Positions 1 through 8,821 of a DNA stretch of 64,000 nucleotides are shown here, piece by piece. The position numbers and the translations under genes were made by a program. Numbering within the stretch: the first letter of the stretch is position 1; every line of letters starts with the position of its first letter. The stretch lies in NCBI GenBank assembly GCA_964503315.1, contig CAZCZL010000007.1, positions 62,001 to 126,000 of the forward strand, read 5' to 3'. This DNA is from FEB-12 sp964503315. Its GTDB lineage: Bacteria > Zixibacteria > MSB-5A5 > GN15 > FEB-12. The notes below the pieces were generated by a model. It was not told the DNA's origin. It made no database searches and was given only the letters and a program-made list of their open reading frames with translations.

Positions 1-243
1 GCCGCCGCGTACTTCATGACGATCCAGTCAATCAAAGTTGAGCTGGCTGCCAAAGCTGAGTCCGCCTCGGTCGCGGCGCTCGACAAAAAACTGGGGGTTG
101 TCGAGATCCTCCTCAAAGAGGGAGTCGTCAACAAAGAAGAATTCTACCGCTTCTCAACCTCCATCGACTCCCGCCTCGCCCGTATCGAATACCTCGTCTC
201 TGACCCCACACAGGAGAGAACCCGTGCCCAACGACAACCGTAA
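1..243 (+). CDS. Small coiled-coil protein of virion module (5' end may lie outside window)
   Basis: Open from the first base; the only internal ATG is at 16, giving 75 residues if that is the start. The product is small, charged and helical, with heptad-like spacing of Leu/Val (AALDKKLGVVEILLKEGVV), so probably a short coiled coil. It overlaps the next gene by 20 nt, as in a compact phage-type gene cluster. I do not recognise a family. Its place just upstream of head-protein genes would fit a small head-assembly or accessory protein, but that is position only. Whether the true start is at 16 or left of the window cannot be decided. Confidence 0.5.
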   Translation, partial: AAAYFMTIQSIKVELAAKAESASVAALDKKLGVVEILLKEGVVNKEEFYRFSTSIDSRLARIEYLVSDPTQERTRAQRQP

Positions 244-649
244 CAGTTTCGATCCCGATGAGGGAGCGCGCCTGGCCGACCAGCTCTGCTCCCGGGATCT
301 CCCATCTATCGATTTCGACTCACTCGCCACCTGGCTCCGCGCCGCTGGCGAACATCTCCGGCAACTCACACACGAAAAAGAGAGCCATCATGCCTTTAAG
401 CGGTCTGTGCAACAACTCGAGCATGACCTGAATCTCCTCCGTGCTGATTACCGCGCGCGAATTGCCGGTCTGCTCAAAGCGATCGCCATCGCCGACAACT
501 CCCGCGCCCGCCACGATGCCCTGGCTGAGATCATCAATTCACTCTCCACTATGTCCGCCGAAGAATTGATTGCCTGCTACCGCCGCACCTCCGCCATCTT
601 CCGCGACCACTTCCCCAACACCCTCCCACCGTTGAAAGTGGGTCAATGA
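224..649 (+). CDS. Helical protein upstream of capsid genes, possible scaffold-like
   Basis: GTG start at 224 chosen because AGGAGA at 212-217 lies six bases upstream; the longer frame back to 38 only shadows the preceding gene. About 141 residues, strongly helical and charged, with Arg/Leu/Glu-rich stretches (HAFKRSVQQLEHDLNLLRADY). It has no signal peptide or membrane segment. Helical proteins of this size just before the decoration and capsid genes are often scaffolds or head-assembly factors, but no motif proves that here. Translation is probably coupled to the upstream gene through the 20-nt overlap. Confidence 0.55.
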   Translation: MPNDNRNSFDPDEGARLADQLCSRDLPSIDFDSLATWLRAAGEHLRQLTHEKESHHAFKRSVQQLEHDLNLLRADYRARIAGLLKAIAIADNSRARHDALAEIINSLSTMSAEELIACYRRTSAIFRDHFPNTLPPLKVGQ

Positions 650-904
650 TCGCGTGGGCTTCGACTGCGCTCAGCCCGATTACATCTGCGCGGCAGACGT
701 CCTCGTCTGCCTGTGAGACAGCTTGATGTCTGTCATCGCGAGGTTTGCCGGCACTACTCGATCATCTCAACCGAACTCTCCGCGGCAAACCGTCGCGATC
801 TCTACTGATCAATTGGGCTGAGCGTAGTCGAAGCCCAAATTCGAACAACCCAATCACCACCGTACCCCACCATTTATGGTGGGCCATCACAAGGAAAATC
901 CCCC
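650..904 (+). repeat. Intergenic repeat cluster C-A-B-C-F
   Basis: Gap filled by palindromic elements. Family C (GGGCTTCGACTGCGCTCAGC core) at 656-677. Family A (GGCAGACGTCCTCGTCTGCC) at 692-711. Family B, a 70-bp inverted repeat whose arms read ATCGCGAGGTTTGCC and GGCAAACCGTCGCGAT, at 731-800. A second C, inverted relative to the first, at 815-836. Family F (CCCACCATTTATGGTGGG, with a second copy near 51757) at about 859-884. The Shine-Dalgarno AAGGA of the next gene follows. Confidence 0.85.
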
Positions 905-1327
905 ATGTCCATCCGCGACCACAATCTCGAATCCATCGCCCCCGTCTTCGCCTCCTTCAAGATCCACCAGACCGCCACCGTCGATGACCTCAAAGATCTC
1001 CACCTCGGCCAGCCCGTTATGCTGACCGGTAACTCCGAGATCGGTCCCATCACCAACAGCGGCCAGCTTCTCGGCAAACTTATCGCGCTGACACTCACCG
1101 ACAACGACAATGGCAAACGTGTCGCCACTGTCCAGATCGGCGGTATCTGCCGCCTGGCCGTTTCCGCGACAGTGCCATCCATCGGCAATCGTGTCGTTGG
1201 CGGAACCGCCGGCACTGTGAAACAAGCACCGGTCCTCGCCGCCTATGACCCGGCCGGTGGCAATATCGCTCGCGGCACCGTCATCGACATCAACGGCACC
1301 ACCGACTGCCTGATCCTGCTAAACTAG
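905..1327 (+). CDS. Putative capsid decoration protein (DUF2190-like)
   Basis: 140 residues, ATG at 905 preceded by AAGGA. The sequence is beta-rich with many Gly/Val/Thr and contains short statements typical of small head-decoration proteins: a 'GQPVMLTGNSEIGPI' turn near the N terminus and a closing 'ARGTVIDINGTTDCLILLN' strand. It sits directly before the major capsid protein, the usual place for a decoration/stabilisation protein. The family call rests on size, order and general resemblance to DUF2190 proteins, not on an invariant motif. No signal peptide. Confidence 0.45.
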   Translation: MSIRDHNLESIAPVFASFKIHQTATVDDLKDLHLGQPVMLTGNSEIGPITNSGQLLGKLIALTLTDNDNGKRVATVQIGGICRLAVSATVPSIGNRVVGGTAGTVKQAPVLAAYDPAGGNIARGTVIDINGTTDCLILLN

Positions 1328-1553
1328 CATTCCCGTCATCGCGAGCTTCGACAATTTGCGCGGCAGACGTCCTCGTCTGCCCGAACACAACGCAACACCT
1401 GTCATCGCGAGGTTTGCCTGCACTTCCCGAACATCTCAACCGAAATCTCCGCAGCAAACCGTCGCGATCCCTTGATCAATTGGGCTGAGCGTAGTCGAAG
1501 CCCAATTTCGAACAACCCAAACCCACATCAACCTCCCTTCCCAAGGAACCCCC
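1328..1553 (+). repeat. Intergenic repeat cluster A-B-C
   Basis: Family A at 1362-1381, family B at 1400-1469 and family C at 1482-1503, in the same order, orientation and spacing as at 692-836. The three therefore appear to move or be copied as one composite cassette. The capsid gene's ribosome site (AAGGA) follows. Confidence 0.85.
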
Positions 1554-2648
1554 ATGGACTTCAACTCCTTCCTCTCTTCTGCCGCCCTGGCAAATCTCAA
1601 TCGCGCCACTCATGAACCGACCAGCAACCTCGACCTCACCCGCGCCGCGTCGCTCGATATCTCCCGCGACACCTATCTCGAAGCTGAATCCCGCGGCATG
1701 ACTCTCTCCGAACTGCTCGAAACCGATGAATACGATCCCTCTCCGGTCGGTGCGCCCATCGATGCTTTCGAGCGCCAGCTCGCCCTCGCCGGTGTCCGAC
1801 TTGGCGGCAAACGCCCGACCACCGTCGAGCAGTTCTATCAGAAAGCTCCCGCGCTGATGCCCGAGTTCATGTTGCGTGAGATCAAGAAGGGACAGCAGAT
1901 GCGTCCGGAACTGAGCCGCCTCATCGCTTCCTCCACCGTCATCAACTCCAACCGCTACACGCCGTTCTTCATCGATACGTCGAGCGACAAGAAATTCGCG
2001 CTCCGTCCCGTTGGCGAAGGCGCCGAGATCCCGCAACTGATCGTCACCGAACAGACGCACGCCATCACCGTCGCGGATTTCGGCCTGACCCTCAAAACTT
2101 CCTACCGTTCGCTCCGCCACCGCTCGACCGCGCAATTCCGCGTTTTGCTCTGGTACATCGGCTTTAAGATGCAAACCGACAAGATCGGGATGATCGTCAA
2201 TACGCTCATCAATGGCGATGGCAACTCCAATTCCGCGCGCGTCGTCAATGCCGCCGCCACCGGCACGCTAGCCTACGGCGACTTGGTCAGCCTCTGGTCA
2301 CAGTTCGCGCCCTTCGAAATGACCACCCTTGTCTGCCACATCGACAAACTGAAAACGATTCTCAACCTGAGCGAATTCAAAGATCCGCTCATCGGCTACC
2401 GCTTCCAGCAACAAGGCGATCTGATCTCGCCGCTCGGCTCGACTCTCATCCGCTCCGATGAAGTCCCCACCGATTATATCATCGGACTCGACAACCGCTT
2501 CGCCATCGAAGAGGTCATCGCGCAGCCGCTGATGATCGAATATGACAAGGTGATCGAGCAGCGGTTCGAGGAAGCTGTTATTTCCGAAGCCGTCTCGTAC
2601 GCCAAGGTCGTCAAAGAAGCCGCCGTCATCCTCGACACCGTCTTCTAA
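1554..2648 (+). CDS. Phage-type major capsid protein (HK97-fold-like)
   Basis: 364 residues with ATG after AAGGAACCCCC. Residues 1 to about 100 look like an N-terminal arm or delta-domain (helical, 'GMTLSELLETDEYD'). The rest resembles a capsid core: a mid-protein 'GEGAEIPQLIVTEQTHAITV' segment followed by 'GLTLKTSYRSLRHRSTAQFRVLLWYIGFKM' (split here at a long helix equivalent to the spine helix), and a C-terminal 'FAIEEVIAQPLMIEYDKVIEQ' strand. Length and layout match tailed-phage or gene-transfer-agent coat proteins. An encapsulin is less likely because of the length and the decoration gene upstream. No portal, terminase or protease is visible; they would lie left of the window. Confidence 0.7.
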   Translation: MDFNSFLSSAALANLNRATHEPTSNLDLTRAASLDISRDTYLEAESRGMTLSELLETDEYDPSPVGAPIDAFERQLALAGVRLGGKRPTTVEQFYQKAPALMPEFMLREIKKGQQMRPELSRLIASSTVINSNRYTPFFIDTSSDKKFALRPVGEGAEIPQLIVTEQTHAITVADFGLTLKTSYRSLRHRSTAQFRVLLWYIGFKMQTDKIGMIVNTLINGDGNSNSARVVNAAATGTLAYGDLVSLWSQFAPFEMTTLVCHIDKLKTILNLSEFKDPLIGYRFQQQGDLISPLGSTLIRSDEVPTDYIIGLDNRFAIEEVIAQPLMIEYDKVIEQRFEEAVISEAVSYAKVVKEAAVILDTVF

Positions 2649-2801
2649 CACGCGCTTGATGTGCGCGGCAGACGTCCTCGTCTGCCCGATACTATAAGTC
2701 ATACCTGTCATCGCGAGGCTTGCCGGCACCACACGATCATCTCAACGCGAATCTCACCGGCAAGCCGTCGCGATCCCAAACTCACAACAGAAGCACCCCC
2801 T
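2649..2801 (+). repeat. Intergenic repeats A and B
   Basis: Family A at 2667-2686 and family B at 2706-2775. This B copy has arms GAGGCTTGCC/GGCAAGCC where the other copies have GAGGTTTGCC/GGCAAACC, a compensatory T-to-C and A-to-G pair that keeps the stem intact. No C element follows this copy. Confidence 0.85.
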
Positions 2802-4217
2802 ATGCTCACCAAACTCTCCGACACCGCCGCCCTCTATCCTCTCGGCCATGCCACCGGCCAACGGCTCCTGCGCCTGCCATTCGGACCCTATGCCGGACGG
2901 CTCGTCGCGCTTTATCTCGATGTCGCCGGTCACCTCGCGATGCGATGGCGCAACTCCGGCGCCTCCACCTGGTCAACTCCCATCACTATCGCCACCGATA
3001 TCGCCGACCTTTCGTATGACTGCTGCATCGCCGACGATTGCTCCATCCATATCGCCTTTCTCGATTCCGATGGCGTCACGCTCAAATCCCGCGCGTTATC
3101 TTACGCAGACGGCACATGGACCATCGGCGATCCGGTCACCGTCTACAACGCGCACTCAACCCTCAACCCCTCACTCGTTATCGACTCCACCGGCACACTC
3201 TGGCTCGCGTTCAATCGTCTGGACAACGGCAACTGGTTCATTCAACTGAAATCTTCGACCGATTCCGGCGCCACCTGGGGTTCCGGACCGACCGACCCAG
3301 GGGAGACGCTCTCAGCCGGCGCGTCACAACTCACCGCCAAGCTGATCGCCACCGCCGAAACACTCCACGCTATTATCGCCTACGGCTCCACCAAGATCGT
3401 TTCTCGCGCCATGCCGTACTCAACCGCGATCTGGTCTGATGAATACATCATCGCCTCCGGTCTCTCCGGATTCAGTCATCAAATTGATGCTGCCCTTGGT
3501 CCCAATGGCCGGATCGCTGTCGCTTACAATGACTCCGCCTTTCGCGTACGTGAATTCGATGGCCTCACCTGGGGCGCCGCGGCCACGCTCGAAGCAACCG
3601 TCCAGCAATCGCCGCAAGTCGTCTTCCGCAACGGCATCCCGACCATCCTCTGGCTGCGCGGATTCAACTATGAGCAACGTCGCCTCATGTTTTCCTCCCG
3701 AAGATCCGGCGACTGGTCAACTCCCGCGCCACTCGACCCGCGTGCCGATCTCTTTGATTCCGTCATCCTCTACAATCACGGCGCGGGAACCTACATCGAC
3801 AGAACTGCCGCCGCGTCTGACCTGACCGAGTCCGATATTTCACACCCCGCCTCCGGCGCGCTCTTCAAAAATCCCGGAGATGCTCTTTATGTAGGCATGA
3901 ACTCCCGCTTCCGCTATCTGCACGCCGTACTCTCACCAGTGGGGAGCGGTGGAACCGTCACTTTCAGCTTCTGGAATGGCTTCCTTTGGGTGCCGTTCAC
4001 ACCGAGTAGCGGCCAATCTAACTTCGACTCAACCCCCGCGCGCATCGCTCTTTGGCCTGATTATCAGTCTATTCCGCTTGACTGGCAGAAACGGATCGTC
4101 ACTAATCAGATCCGCTACTGGATCAAGATCGAAGTCAACTCTGGATTCACCACCGGCCCGATCGGCTCGCAGATTTCGGCTGTCTCTGAGCTGCAAACGT
4201 TCATCGTCCGGAGGTAG
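2802..4217 (+). CDS. Beta-propeller (BNR/sialidase-like) protein of virion module
   Basis: 471 residues from ATG 2802; longer frames run into the family A/B repeats and are rejected. The protein contains several BNR-like blades ending in Ser-x-Asp-x-Gly-x-x-Trp ('KSSTDSGATWGSGP', 'RRSGDWSTPAPL'), with repeated 'A.AYN..' and 'WLAFNR' strands, so a beta-propeller spans about residues 20-330. The last 140 residues are a separate beta-rich region. No signal peptide. A propeller straight after a major capsid gene is unusual; it may be a tail or fibre component or a virion surface protein. Function inferred from position only. Confidence 0.55.
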   Translation: MLTKLSDTAALYPLGHATGQRLLRLPFGPYAGRLVALYLDVAGHLAMRWRNSGASTWSTPITIATDIADLSYDCCIADDCSIHIAFLDSDGVTLKSRALSYADGTWTIGDPVTVYNAHSTLNPSLVIDSTGTLWLAFNRLDNGNWFIQLKSSTDSGATWGSGPTDPGETLSAGASQLTAKLIATAETLHAIIAYGSTKIVSRAMPYSTAIWSDEYIIASGLSGFSHQIDAALGPNGRIAVAYNDSAFRVREFDGLTWGAAATLEATVQQSPQVVFRNGIPTILWLRGFNYEQRRLMFSSRRSGDWSTPAPLDPRADLFDSVILYNHGAGTYIDRTAAASDLTESDISHPASGALFKNPGDALYVGMNSRFRYLHAVLSPVGSGGTVTFSFWNGFLWVPFTPSSGQSNFDSTPARIALWPDYQSIPLDWQKRIVTNQIRYWIKIEVNSGFTTGPIGSQISAVSELQTFIVRR

Positions 4218-4221
4218 CACT

Positions 4222-5034
4222 ATGTCATACGTCACCCTCGACCATCTCCGTCCCTACCTGATCGCCAACGCCCCGACCGCCGAAACCGTCACCGATCAGC
4301 CCTTCCGCTTTTCCGGGATCGACTGGCAACGATTCCATGGCGGCGCAGTCGACCCATTGTCATTGCGGGTAAAATCCCGCCGCGCCAACATCCTCACACG
4401 TCTGCAACTCACGCTCACTGATTCTCCCGTTCAACTCTCCAACTCACCGATTGTCGCCGAGTCGCTCTTGGTCGCCTCCAATTCATCACTCGGCCGTATC
4501 TATCAGCCGAATGTCGATTACACGTTCGACAGCCATAACAACTCACTCGCCATCAAACCCGGCGGAGATCTTTCGTCCGACACCTCGGTTACCGTTTGGT
4601 TCGAGCCGTTCACGCTCTACCACGAAGGCTCCGACTACTCCCTCAATGCCGACAGGGGAGAGCTTCGACGGCTCCCGTCCGGCTCCATCGCGGATTCCGA
4701 ATCCGTTCTGCTCGACTTCACGCCGCTGTACGCGCCCTATTCCGATGACCTCCTCAACGCCGCCATCGCCGAAGCCAATGGTCTCATCGAACGCGAGATC
4801 GACCCCGACAAACAGTTTGGCGCCGATCCGACACTGAATGCCGCCGCACGGTCTCTCGCGCTTGAGATCGTCTGTCGCGCCGCCGCCGCGCGTGAGCTTG
4901 CCTCCGGTCGCTCACTCGATAAGATCGCCCTCGCCTGGGAATCTCTCGCCGTCACTCACGCCGCGCGCGCCGAAAGACTCCTCAAATCCTTCCGCCCGCC
5001 TCTGTTGTCACCCAAATCCCCAACCGTCAGATAG
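4222..5034 (+). CDS. Hypothetical virion-module protein, possible connector or neck protein
   Basis: 270 residues, ATG at 4222 preceded by GGAGG with six-base spacing and only 4 nt after the previous stop, so same transcript. The first half is beta-rich (including 'GRIYQPNVDYTFDSHNNSLAI', in the style of DNA-phage structural proteins). The C-terminal third is alpha-helical (AAIAEANGLIEREIDPDKQ onward), resembling the helical head-tail connector proteins that carry a repetitive Ala-rich C terminus. I do not recognise a named family. Confidence 0.5.
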   Translation: MSYVTLDHLRPYLIANAPTAETVTDQPFRFSGIDWQRFHGGAVDPLSLRVKSRRANILTRLQLTLTDSPVQLSNSPIVAESLLVASNSSLGRIYQPNVDYTFDSHNNSLAIKPGGDLSSDTSVTVWFEPFTLYHEGSDYSLNADRGELRRLPSGSIADSESVLLDFTPLYAPYSDDLLNAAIAEANGLIEREIDPDKQFGADPTLNAAARSLALEIVCRAAAARELASGRSLDKIALAWESLAVTHAARAERLLKSFRPPLLSPKSPTVR

Positions 5035-5044
5035 GAATCCACCC

Positions 5045-5416
5045 ATGTCCTCGCTTGAACGTGTTACCTCTCACCGATGTTGGATCATCCATGACTTCTC
5101 TGTCTGGGGGAGACCAACCCTCGGTGAACTCGATCTGCTTCTCTATGAATCACCCACCGCCACCGGTGAGATCTTTTTCAGCACTGCCGATATCGGCGAC
5201 TCCGCGCAAAAAGTCGAATTCTCCCAACTGACCGACCATCGCGGCAACCCATTGCCGTCGATCATCTCCGCGCCGCATATCATCATACGCCCGCGCTCTG
5301 CGGACTCCGTCTTTCTCATCGGCCACGAAACTAACTCCGCATTTTCCATCGCGCACGATGCCGACCTCGATTCCCCCGTTCTCGTCCACCTCTTCATCAC
5401 CGAAATGGGGGAGTAG
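5045..5416 (+). CDS. Small hypothetical virion-module protein
   Basis: 123 residues from ATG 5045, ten bases after the preceding stop. Beta-rich and acidic, with no signal peptide, membrane segment or recognised motif. The arrangement of small co-directional genes of 90-130 residues here matches the head-completion/tail-completion section of phage clusters. Confidence 0.5.
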   Translation: MSSLERVTSHRCWIIHDFSVWGRPTLGELDLLLYESPTATGEIFFSTADIGDSAQKVEFSQLTDHRGNPLPSIISAPHIIIRPRSADSVFLIGHETNSAFSIAHDADLDSPVLVHLFITEMGE

Positions 5417-5417
5417 C

Positions 5418-5681
5418 ATGGCTGGTACCTCTTTCAAAGTCGTCAACCCTCTGGTCAACCTCGACAAGCTCGACCTGCTGATTGACATTTATCTCACCGG
5501 TTTGATTGACCGCTCCGAGGATGTGAAACTCTGCGATTTCGTCCGGCTCGTCGATCTCCGCCACCGCATCGACCCGGTCGTGTCTGATAAAGCAGATCCG
5601 ATGCATCAAGTCAACTCTGCCCGCGAGCGTCTCCTTCCCATGAACGGCGTCACCGAAAACGAGGGAGACCCAGACCAATGA
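5418..5681 (+). CDS. Small hypothetical virion-module protein
   Basis: 87 residues from ATG 5418, which follows the previous stop codon by 1 nt after a GGGGGAG ribosome site. It has an N-terminal hydrophobic helix-like stretch (LVNLDKLDLLIDIYLTGLI) and an acidic C terminus. Its stop overlaps the next start (ATGA at 5678-5681), so the next, secreted, protein is translationally coupled to it. Family unknown. Confidence 0.5.
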   Translation: MAGTSFKVVNPLVNLDKLDLLIDIYLTGLIDRSEDVKLCDFVRLVDLRHRIDPVVSDKADPMHQVNSARERLLPMNGVTENEGDPDQ

Positions 5682-6838
5682 CCCGCCTCTTGCTTGTTAT
5701 CATTCTGACTACATCTTCCATATTCGCGCAGACGACCATTCACCGTGACTCTCGCACATCTGGGAATAGCCTCATCGCCGCGACCTTTACACTGCGAGAT
5801 TCTCTCCATGCGACTCTGGGCGATTTGCGGGACCAAACATTCAAACCGACACTTTCTCTCTACGATTCCGCCGGAGGCGCGATAACGATATTGCTCGCCG
5901 ATTCACTCCGACCCTACTCCCCCAAAGAGTGCCGCGTCAGTTCCTCCGATGCCCTCTGGTTCCCATCAGACAACTCCACCCGCCACCTGCTCTATCTTCG
6001 CGATGACCACTCCCTCGAGTGGGAGATCATCCTCGATTCCCCAACGACCATCACCGCCTATCGCTTCCCGGTCAAACTGCAGAACTTGATTGCGTTTTAT
6101 CAGCCGGAACTGTCCAAAGAAGAACTCGCCGAAGGCCACTCCCGCCCCGACTCTATCATTGGCTCCTACGCCATCTATAGAAAAACAGGGGAGAAGGTGC
6201 TGCACATCCCACGCCCCCGCGCGTTCGATGCCGATGGTTCTTCCATCTGGTGCGATCTGCGCATCGATTCATTTTTCACCATCACCGTCCCCTCTGATTT
6301 CCTCGCCAAGTCCCGCTTTCCGATCCGCATTGACCCGTCATTTGGCTACAGTAACGCCGGTGCTTCTTCGCTCGCAGTCGCGTCCATCCGATGTTACGCC
6401 AATGGCAACGCCAACTACCGCTATACCGCGGGCGCCAACCAACGGGTCGACTCCTTCCGTGTTCATCTCCGCACGCTCACCGGCAATAGTGACACTGTCG
6501 ATGTCGCGCTCTACTCGTGCAACAACGGCATCCAGAACCGCCTCGATACCGCCGTCTGGGTCTACACCGCCAGTGCCACTGCGACATGGGTTAGCTCAGG
6601 ACCGATCGCTCAGATGCTGACAAATGGCACAACCTACACACTAGCGACAAACCACCACGAAGGAACCCCGCGAATCTCCTACGACGTCGGCTATTCCGGC
6701 GACCATAGCTTTGACAGTGTCAACGACCTTCCCGTCACCTGGACCGAGGATGGCGTCGGCACCTACCTCATCTCCATGCAAGCCTGGTACTCAACCATCA
6801 CCACATCATCCACCCCCACCCGCCGCCGAAGACTCTGA
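5678..6838 (+). CDS. Secreted protein coupled to virion module
   Basis: 386 residues, start ATG overlapping the upstream stop (ATGA). The N terminus is a clear Sec signal peptide (MTRLLLVIILTTSSIFAQTT), which is unexpected in a virion gene cluster. The mature part is beta-rich; residues about 210-370 look like a jelly-roll/concanavalin-type domain ('NANYRYTAGANQRVDSFRVH', 'TYTLATNHHEGTP'). No catalytic motif recognised. It may be a host-surface protein co-transcribed with the virion genes rather than a virion part. Confidence 0.55.
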   Translation: MTRLLLVIILTTSSIFAQTTIHRDSRTSGNSLIAATFTLRDSLHATLGDLRDQTFKPTLSLYDSAGGAITILLADSLRPYSPKECRVSSSDALWFPSDNSTRHLLYLRDDHSLEWEIILDSPTTITAYRFPVKLQNLIAFYQPELSKEELAEGHSRPDSIIGSYAIYRKTGEKVLHIPRPRAFDADGSSIWCDLRIDSFFTITVPSDFLAKSRFPIRIDPSFGYSNAGASSLAVASIRCYANGNANYRYTAGANQRVDSFRVHLRTLTGNSDTVDVALYSCNNGIQNRLDTAVWVYTASATATWVSSGPIAQMLTNGTTYTLATNHHEGTPRISYDVGYSGDHSFDSVNDLPVTWTEDGVGTYLISMQAWYSTITTSSTPTRRRRL

Positions 6839-6862
6839 CTTCTGAACTCATCTGGAGTGACC

Positions 6863-8329
6863 ATGAAATATCTTCTGACTATTCTCTCGCTGATTCTCAT
6901 CTTCCCGTGCGCTCACGCCACCCCCATCGTCACCAATAACACCGGCGCCGGAAATGCCGAGGACTCACTTACCCTCACCTTTTTTGTCACCGACACAGTT
7001 GGCAATTTCGCGCTCGCCGATTCGTTTTTCGTGATGATCTTTTCTCCCACCGGCGATTCGCTTTTCGCCGCAAGTTACACCGCCGCGTCCACCGAGATCC
7101 GCGCCATTACCCTCGGCACGTCGGGGCGCAAAGGCTACCGATGGACCAAAGAGGTTGCCGATATTGATGGCTCCTCGCCTCGCTCCGGCACCTACTCCGG
7201 TATTTTGATCGCCGTTGATACGCTCGATGGTCCCAGCTCCGCCCGCCTCGACCAGGGGTTCGCGTTCTCCTTCATCCTCGAGCCAACCCTCGCTGACCGC
7301 GCGAAGATCGGCGATACCTGTGCCGACAACAAAGCGATCAACCTCGCGCAGATCTCCGGCGACCAGACCGCGGCCGACAATCTCGAAACCATGCTCGATA
7401 ACACCGGCGGCCAGACTTTGCGTCTCGGTCGACTCGTCGTCGATGGTTCCTACGAAGGCGCCGGCTCCGTTTTCATCCGCAATACCAATGCCGCGGGCAT
7501 GGCGATGCAGATCCTCGGCACCGGTACCGGAATTGATATCACCGGCTCCAACTCTGCCGGACTCTCCATCGCGGGAGGTCAGCAGGATATCTACCTCCAC
7601 GGCTCCGGCAAACTGCACGGCGGCATTTCGGAATCATTGCTGGTTGATATGAGCAGCTTGAATGCGTCGTTGGATAATGACAGCTCGCTCGTCACCTTTC
7701 TCCGCGCGGGCATCGGGGGAGAGGGGGGAGGTGGTAATTGCGCCGGTACCGGCGCCTATTCCGTCATGCTGACCGTGATCGACACCACCACCGACCAGGT
7801 TATTCCCGGCGCGCAAATCACTGTCCGCAATCTCGACCAGTCCGCGTTGCTCGCGCTTGTTGAAACCGACAACCTCGGTCGCGCCACCGTTCATCTCGAT
7901 CCCGGCCCCGCCGTTCTCATCCCGAGTGCCCCCAATTACATTTTCGCCTCAACCGACACCATTGCGGTCGCTGGCTCCATCTCCGCCACTCTCTCCGGCT
8001 ATCATTTCGACCCGGGCCAGCCTTCCGCTCCGAACCTCTGCCGCCTTTACGGATTTCTATACGCAGTCAGTGGCCTACCCGAATCCGGGGCCAAGGTCTC
8101 CGCGTCCATCCCATCCGGCGTTGTCCGTCACAACTCACTGGTCATCTCACCATTCACGACTTCCACTACGACAGATGCCAACGGCTACTTCTACCTCGAC
8201 CTGATTCCGTCTGATCTGTTGAATCCTTCCGGCACGAAGTACGAGATTACTATCACCCGCGCTGATGGCACCATCTTGCGTCAACGTCTCAAAATCCCCA
8301 CCACCCCCACTTGGCAACTTGAATGGTAA
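6863..8329 (+). CDS. Secreted beta-sandwich protein with carboxypeptidase-regulatory-like domains
   Basis: 488 residues. ATG 6863 chosen over GTG 6857 because TGGAG at 6853-6857 spaces correctly and the signal peptide (MKYLLTILSLILIFPCAHA) begins there. It has an N-terminal Ig-like domain (about 20-140), a Gly-rich middle with repetitive beta-helix-like text (about 180-280), then two CarboxypepD_reg-like domains: 'VMLTVIDTTTDQVIPGAQI' near residue 305 and 'CRLYGFLYAVSGLPESGAKV' near residue 395. It is the second signal-peptide protein in a row. A fibre- or adhesin-like role is inferred. Confidence 0.55.
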   Translation: MKYLLTILSLILIFPCAHATPIVTNNTGAGNAEDSLTLTFFVTDTVGNFALADSFFVMIFSPTGDSLFAASYTAASTEIRAITLGTSGRKGYRWTKEVADIDGSSPRSGTYSGILIAVDTLDGPSSARLDQGFAFSFILEPTLADRAKIGDTCADNKAINLAQISGDQTAADNLETMLDNTGGQTLRLGRLVVDGSYEGAGSVFIRNTNAAGMAMQILGTGTGIDITGSNSAGLSIAGGQQDIYLHGSGKLHGGISESLLVDMSSLNASLDNDSSLVTFLRAGIGGEGGGGNCAGTGAYSVMLTVIDTTTDQVIPGAQITVRNLDQSALLALVETDNLGRATVHLDPGPAVLIPSAPNYIFASTDTIAVAGSISATLSGYHFDPGQPSAPNLCRLYGFLYAVSGLPESGAKVSASIPSGVVRHNSLVISPFTTSTTTDANGYFYLDLIPSDLLNPSGTKYEITITRADGTILRQRLKIPTTPTWQLEW

Positions 8330-8821
8330 GTGATGGAATATTGATCTCTCTGAGCGTCACTCGTCTCGCCTACTTAACTGAGGCTTTCGGACAACTGCCA
8401 CCGCATCATTCCGCGCAGGCGGGAATCCAGCTTCTTCCTGTCTGCTCTCTGACTCTGATGTGCGAGGTAGGCATCCCCGTCTGCCCCAAGTTGCACGACG
8501 TACTTGAGCGGCAGACGTCCCCGTCTGTCCGAATCCAAATAACCCTGTCATCGCGAGGTTTGCCTGTACTGCCCAAACATCTCAAATTGACTCTTTCTGG
8601 CAAACCGTCGCGATCCCTTGACCAATTGGGCTGAGCGTAGTCGAAGCCCAAATACGAACAAGTTACGGCAGGTCCACCGTCTCCGCGAGGGTAAGCCTAG
8701 CGCTCGCCCAACTTCACAAATCCATTCTTGCATCTCAATTGCGCGAACGCGAGACCTGATGGCCTATCCTCGATTCTTAAGCAACCCATTCCCTTCCAAC
8801 TTTCAACCAACAGGAAATACC
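8330..8821 (+). repeat. Intergenic repeat cluster H-A-B-C
   Basis: Nearly 500 bases without a gene. Family H (ACTGCCACCGCATCATTCCG ... GGCGGGAATCCAG; inverted copy at 51811-51848) at about 8394-8431. A half copy of A near 8471-8486. Family A at 8510-8529, B at 8546-8615 and C at 8628-8649: the A-B-C cassette again. The remaining 170 bases before the holin-like gene show nothing recognisable except its ribosome site. Confidence 0.8.

Noticed and set aside
38..223. Longer N terminus of the gene ending at 649
   Set aside because: It only translates the overlapping upstream gene in another frame; GTG 224 has a good ribosome site.
1554..2648. Encapsulin instead of phage capsid protein
   Set aside because: It is longer than encapsulins, has an N-terminal arm, and follows a decoration-like gene with connector-like genes after it; no cargo gene is seen.
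8618..8821. Extended N terminus of the holin-like protein
   Set aside because: The extension is translated family C repeat plus unconserved sequence; ATG 8822 has a ribosome site.
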